A stretch of 9,278 nucleotides of DNA, from the NCBI GenBank assembly GCA_029259935.1, contig JAJDEH010000402.1, forward strand, positions 1 to 9,278, written 5' to 3'. Positions 7,703 through 9,278 of this stretch are shown here, piece after piece (the stretch's first letter is position 1; each line of letters opens with the position of its first letter). The position numbers and the translations under genes are program-made. The notes beneath the pieces are model-generated. The model made no database searches and had not been told where the DNA came from. It saw only the letters and a list, made by a program, of their open reading frames with translations. The DNA is from Planctomycetota bacterium (GTDB lineage: Bacteria; Planctomycetota; Planctomycetia; Pirellulales; Pirellulaceae).

Positions 7703-8182
7703 TCAACGGCCACCGTTCGATCTCAACGAGGCTGCGCGGATGCGTTCAAGAATGCGGCGGATTAAGGATACATGCTTTGGACGATGCAACGTTGGACGGT
7801 TGACGATGCTCCAAAATCTCATTCCAGATTCGGGCATTTCCGGCTCTTGGCGCAATTCCGTTTCATCGCAACCCGAAAATCGCGCTAGGCGGTTCTCGAA
7901 GGAAGATGGTGGACCTTCTTCATGGGCAGGTTGAGCGTTTTGTCTTTCGATGGAAAGAGCGCGTCGGGATGCGGTTAGTTGAGAACTCTCATTCGAAGCC
8001 CGGACAAGCCACACCAAGAATCCTGCCAATATGCTGATGTTGAAGGACGATATCAACGTCAACACCAAATCTTCTGGCTGCATGATGAGCGCATGAGCGA
8101 TTCCAATGACAGGTCCTGAAATTCCCCCAATGGTGAGGTGCCGGATGGCGGATCGCCAGGAATTCAGACGTAAGGCTGACAT
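7703..8182 (-). CDS. Small protein with two predicted membrane helices, hypothetical
   Basis: 159-residue reading frame opposite to the surrounding genes and not recognised. Two hydrophobic segments, about 15-34 (HLTIGGISGPVIGIAHALIM) and 38-61 (LVLTLISSFNISILAGFLVW onward), form a hairpin-like membrane region at the N-terminus. A charged C-terminal half follows that ends in an Arg-rich stretch (IRRILERIRAASLR). The clean hydrophobic pattern and normal codon mix argue for a real gene. Against it, ATG 8182 has no Shine-Dalgarno and no known domain is visible. It is convergent with the DUF1559 gene (24 bases apart) and divergent from the partial gene at 8495. The overlapping + strand frame reaching 7934 looks like its shadow. 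Confidence 0.5.
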   Translation of the reverse strand: MSALRLNSWRSAIRHLTIGGISGPVIGIAHALIMQPEDLVLTLISSFNISILAGFLVWLVRASNESSQLTASRRALSIERQNAQPAHEEGPPSSFENRLARFSGCDETELRQEPEMPESGMRFWSIVNRPTLHRPKHVSLIRRILERIRAASLRSNGGR

Positions 8183-8494
8183 TCGGCTGTGGTCATTCAG
8201 TTGGAAGGGATCCGCGCAGCCAGACTAACCGGACTTGGCCTGCGAACAGGACGCTATCTCTAATTTAGTCCGCCAGTAGTCGAACAGGCAACAGGAATCG
8301 ACGGTTCACGACCTTCCCAAATCAGAGTTCTCAACACCGGTAACCGCCGGCTTAGCAGCTTCTTTCTTGTGTTTAAGACGAATTGTCTTTAAGTTAAAGC
8401 TGGCTAGCGGAGGTGAGACAGTCCAAATTCCGCTCAATAAGATGACCATTCATCCGAAAACGATCTTGTTGGTTGCAAAAAGGATGTTGAAAGC
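8183..8494. other. Intergenic region, 312 bases, divergent promoters presumed
   Basis: No protein gene or structured RNA is supported here. It holds a small inverted repeat, AAGAC-GAATT-GTCTT (8375-8389), in an A/T-rich patch, and an isolated strong Shine-Dalgarno-like GGAGGTG (8409-8415) without a start codon at a normal distance. A 21-codon frame at 8442-8507 overlaps the start of the next gene but has no good ribosome binding site. Promoters for the - strand gene at 8182 and the + strand gene at 8495 should lie here, but I see no convincing -35/-10 pair. Confidence 0.4.
8481..8484 (+). promoter_or_regulatory. Ribosome binding site of the partial gene at 8495
   Basis: AGGA within AAAAAGGA, ten bases before ATG 8495. 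That ATG is the first possible start: the frame has a TAA at 8438-8440, and no ATG, GTG or TTG lies between. Confidence 0.55.
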
Positions 8495-9278
8495 ATGTTC
8501 AACTTGATCACCCGGCGAGGTTACCACGTGGCTTTACCCCTGCGTCTACTTCGATCGATCGTTGTCTGCGGGATCCATTGCGTGGTTTTTTTCACAGGCC
8601 TCTCAACGTCCAACCTCCATGGTTCTGATTGGACGTACGTCGGCTCATCGGAGGAAGCAGGCTTCTCTCAGCCACTCTTTCGATCGATTTCCTTGTCGAC
8701 CGTTAAACCTGAAATTGAAGTTAAAGTCACGTATCGAGGTAAGACGCAAAAGTATGCGTGGCTGCGCTATGGTTCGCCTAACTCGCAGCGCATCGCCCTC
8801 GTCCTGGATGAAGTGAGTCGTCGCGACTTCGATATTTATGTCGACTTGGATCGCAATCAAGCGATCACGTCGGGCGAAAAACTGGACGGTAGCGGCCGGT
8901 TGCGACAACTGAAGCTTGAGGCTCAATTGGCGAACGCGGATGGCAGTTTGGAAATGTTTCCACGCCAAGTGGCGATACGACGAGGGATCACGTCCAAGTC
9001 ACTTTCGTTCGCCACATTGGGGTTCATCGAGGGAGTTGTGTTGTTGGACGGTCGGCAACTGCGAGCCCGGCGCGTGGACGGAGATGGCGACGGTTTTTTC
9101 TCCACCGGCCGTGACCGCATGTGGCTTGATTTGGACGCGGATGGGCAGTGGGATGCCTTTGCCGAACAATTTCCACACCTGCCGATCGCCAAACTGAATG
9201 GGCGACGTTACGCCGTGCGAGGTGATGTGGCGGGCAAGCGATTGGAGCTGAGCAAACTGGACGGCACTGGGACCATTC
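8495..9278 (+). CDS. Secreted protein with EF-hand-like calcium-binding loops (incomplete, runs off the window)
   Basis: Open without a stop for 261 codons to the window edge, so the C-terminus is missing. The N-terminus is a signal-like segment: basic residues up to Arg20, then SIVVCGIHCVVFFTGLSTS (21-39). Three Asp-rich loops follow. DLDRNQAITSGE (117-128) matches a canonical 12-residue EF-hand loop, with Asp1, Asp3, Asn5, Ile8 and Glu12. DGDGDGFFSTGRD (195-207) and DLDADGQWDAFAE (212-224) are DxDxDG loops with a less regular end. Such loops usually bind calcium, so a calcium-stabilised exported protein is inferred; binding itself is not shown. Between the loops, strand-rich stretches (KPEIEVKVTY, GVVLLDGRQL) suggest a beta fold. 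The family is not recognised. The ATG 8495 start is supported by AGGA and an upstream in-frame stop. Confidence 0.82.
   Translation, partial: MFNLITRRGYHVALPLRLLRSIVVCGIHCVVFFTGLSTSNLHGSDWTYVGSSEEAGFSQPLFRSISLSTVKPEIEVKVTYRGKTQKYAWLRYGSPNSQRIALVLDEVSRRDFDIYVDLDRNQAITSGEKLDGSGRLRQLKLEAQLANADGSLEMFPRQVAIRRGITSKSLSFATLGFIEGVVLLDGRQLRARRVDGDGDGFFSTGRDRMWLDLDADGQWDAFAEQFPHLPIAKLNGRRYAVRGDVAGKRLELSKLDGTGTI

Noticed and set aside
7679..7704. Inverted repeats CGCGA/TCGCG and GACCG/CGGTC between the DUF1559 gene and the convergent small gene, considered as a terminator
   Set aside because: The stems are only 5 bp, overlap one another, have a 13-base loop and lack a T run on either strand.
8303..8313. 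GGTTCACGACC, resembling a tRNA T-loop
   Set aside because: The flanks do not form a T-stem, and no acceptor, D or anticodon arm can be built around it.
8513..8530. Twin arginine (TRRGYHV) near the start of the partial EF-hand-like protein, considered as a Tat signal
   Set aside because: The residues after RR do not fit the FLK consensus and the hydrophobic core begins only about 12 residues later.

Overview
The window reads as a chromosomal segment of a Planctomycetota bacterium, most likely of the Pirellulales type. The strongest pointer is the gene at 6086-7678. It ends in a DUF1559 domain, with the signature HNYHENYATLPPA and a block matching SWRVxLLPYLEQxxLY...HLDEPWDSPHNKKL, a family hugely expanded in planctomycetes. 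Supporting signs are an ECF-like sigma factor followed by a single-pass membrane protein and large secreted proteins of unknown function, and a secreted protein with EF-hand-like loops. This placement is inference; the 16S gene is outside the window.

Layout. 1-415 is the 3' end of 23S rRNA. A spacer of about 100 bases without a tRNA follows; it holds a 12-bp RNA hairpin just ahead of 5S rRNA (518-627). The rRNA operon closes with a strong UUCG-tetraloop terminator (639-672). 800-2182 (+) encodes a PAS / sigma-54-type AAA+ / Fis-HTH regulator that has lost the residues needed for ATP hydrolysis and for sigma-54 contact. Convergent to it is a short-chain dehydrogenase/reductase (2208-2900, -). 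A divergent intergenic region precedes a four-gene + strand cluster: ECF-like sigma factor (3185-3745), overlapping single-pass membrane protein that may be its anti-sigma factor (3720-4433), secreted 519-residue protein (4475-6034), and secreted DUF1559 protein (6086-7678). Next come a probable small two-helix membrane protein on the - strand (7703-8182), about 310 bases of non-coding DNA, and the start of a secreted protein with EF-hand-like loops (8495 to the window end, incomplete).

How the genes may work together. The sigma factor, membrane protein and two exported proteins are closely spaced on one strand and look like one transcription unit. A plausible reading is a cell-envelope signalling module in which the membrane protein holds the sigma factor and the exported proteins sense or act outside the cytoplasm; this is inference. 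I found no mobile element, CRISPR array, tRNA or obvious defence system. The most unusual gene is the degenerate sigma-54-activator-like regulator right behind the rRNA operon.
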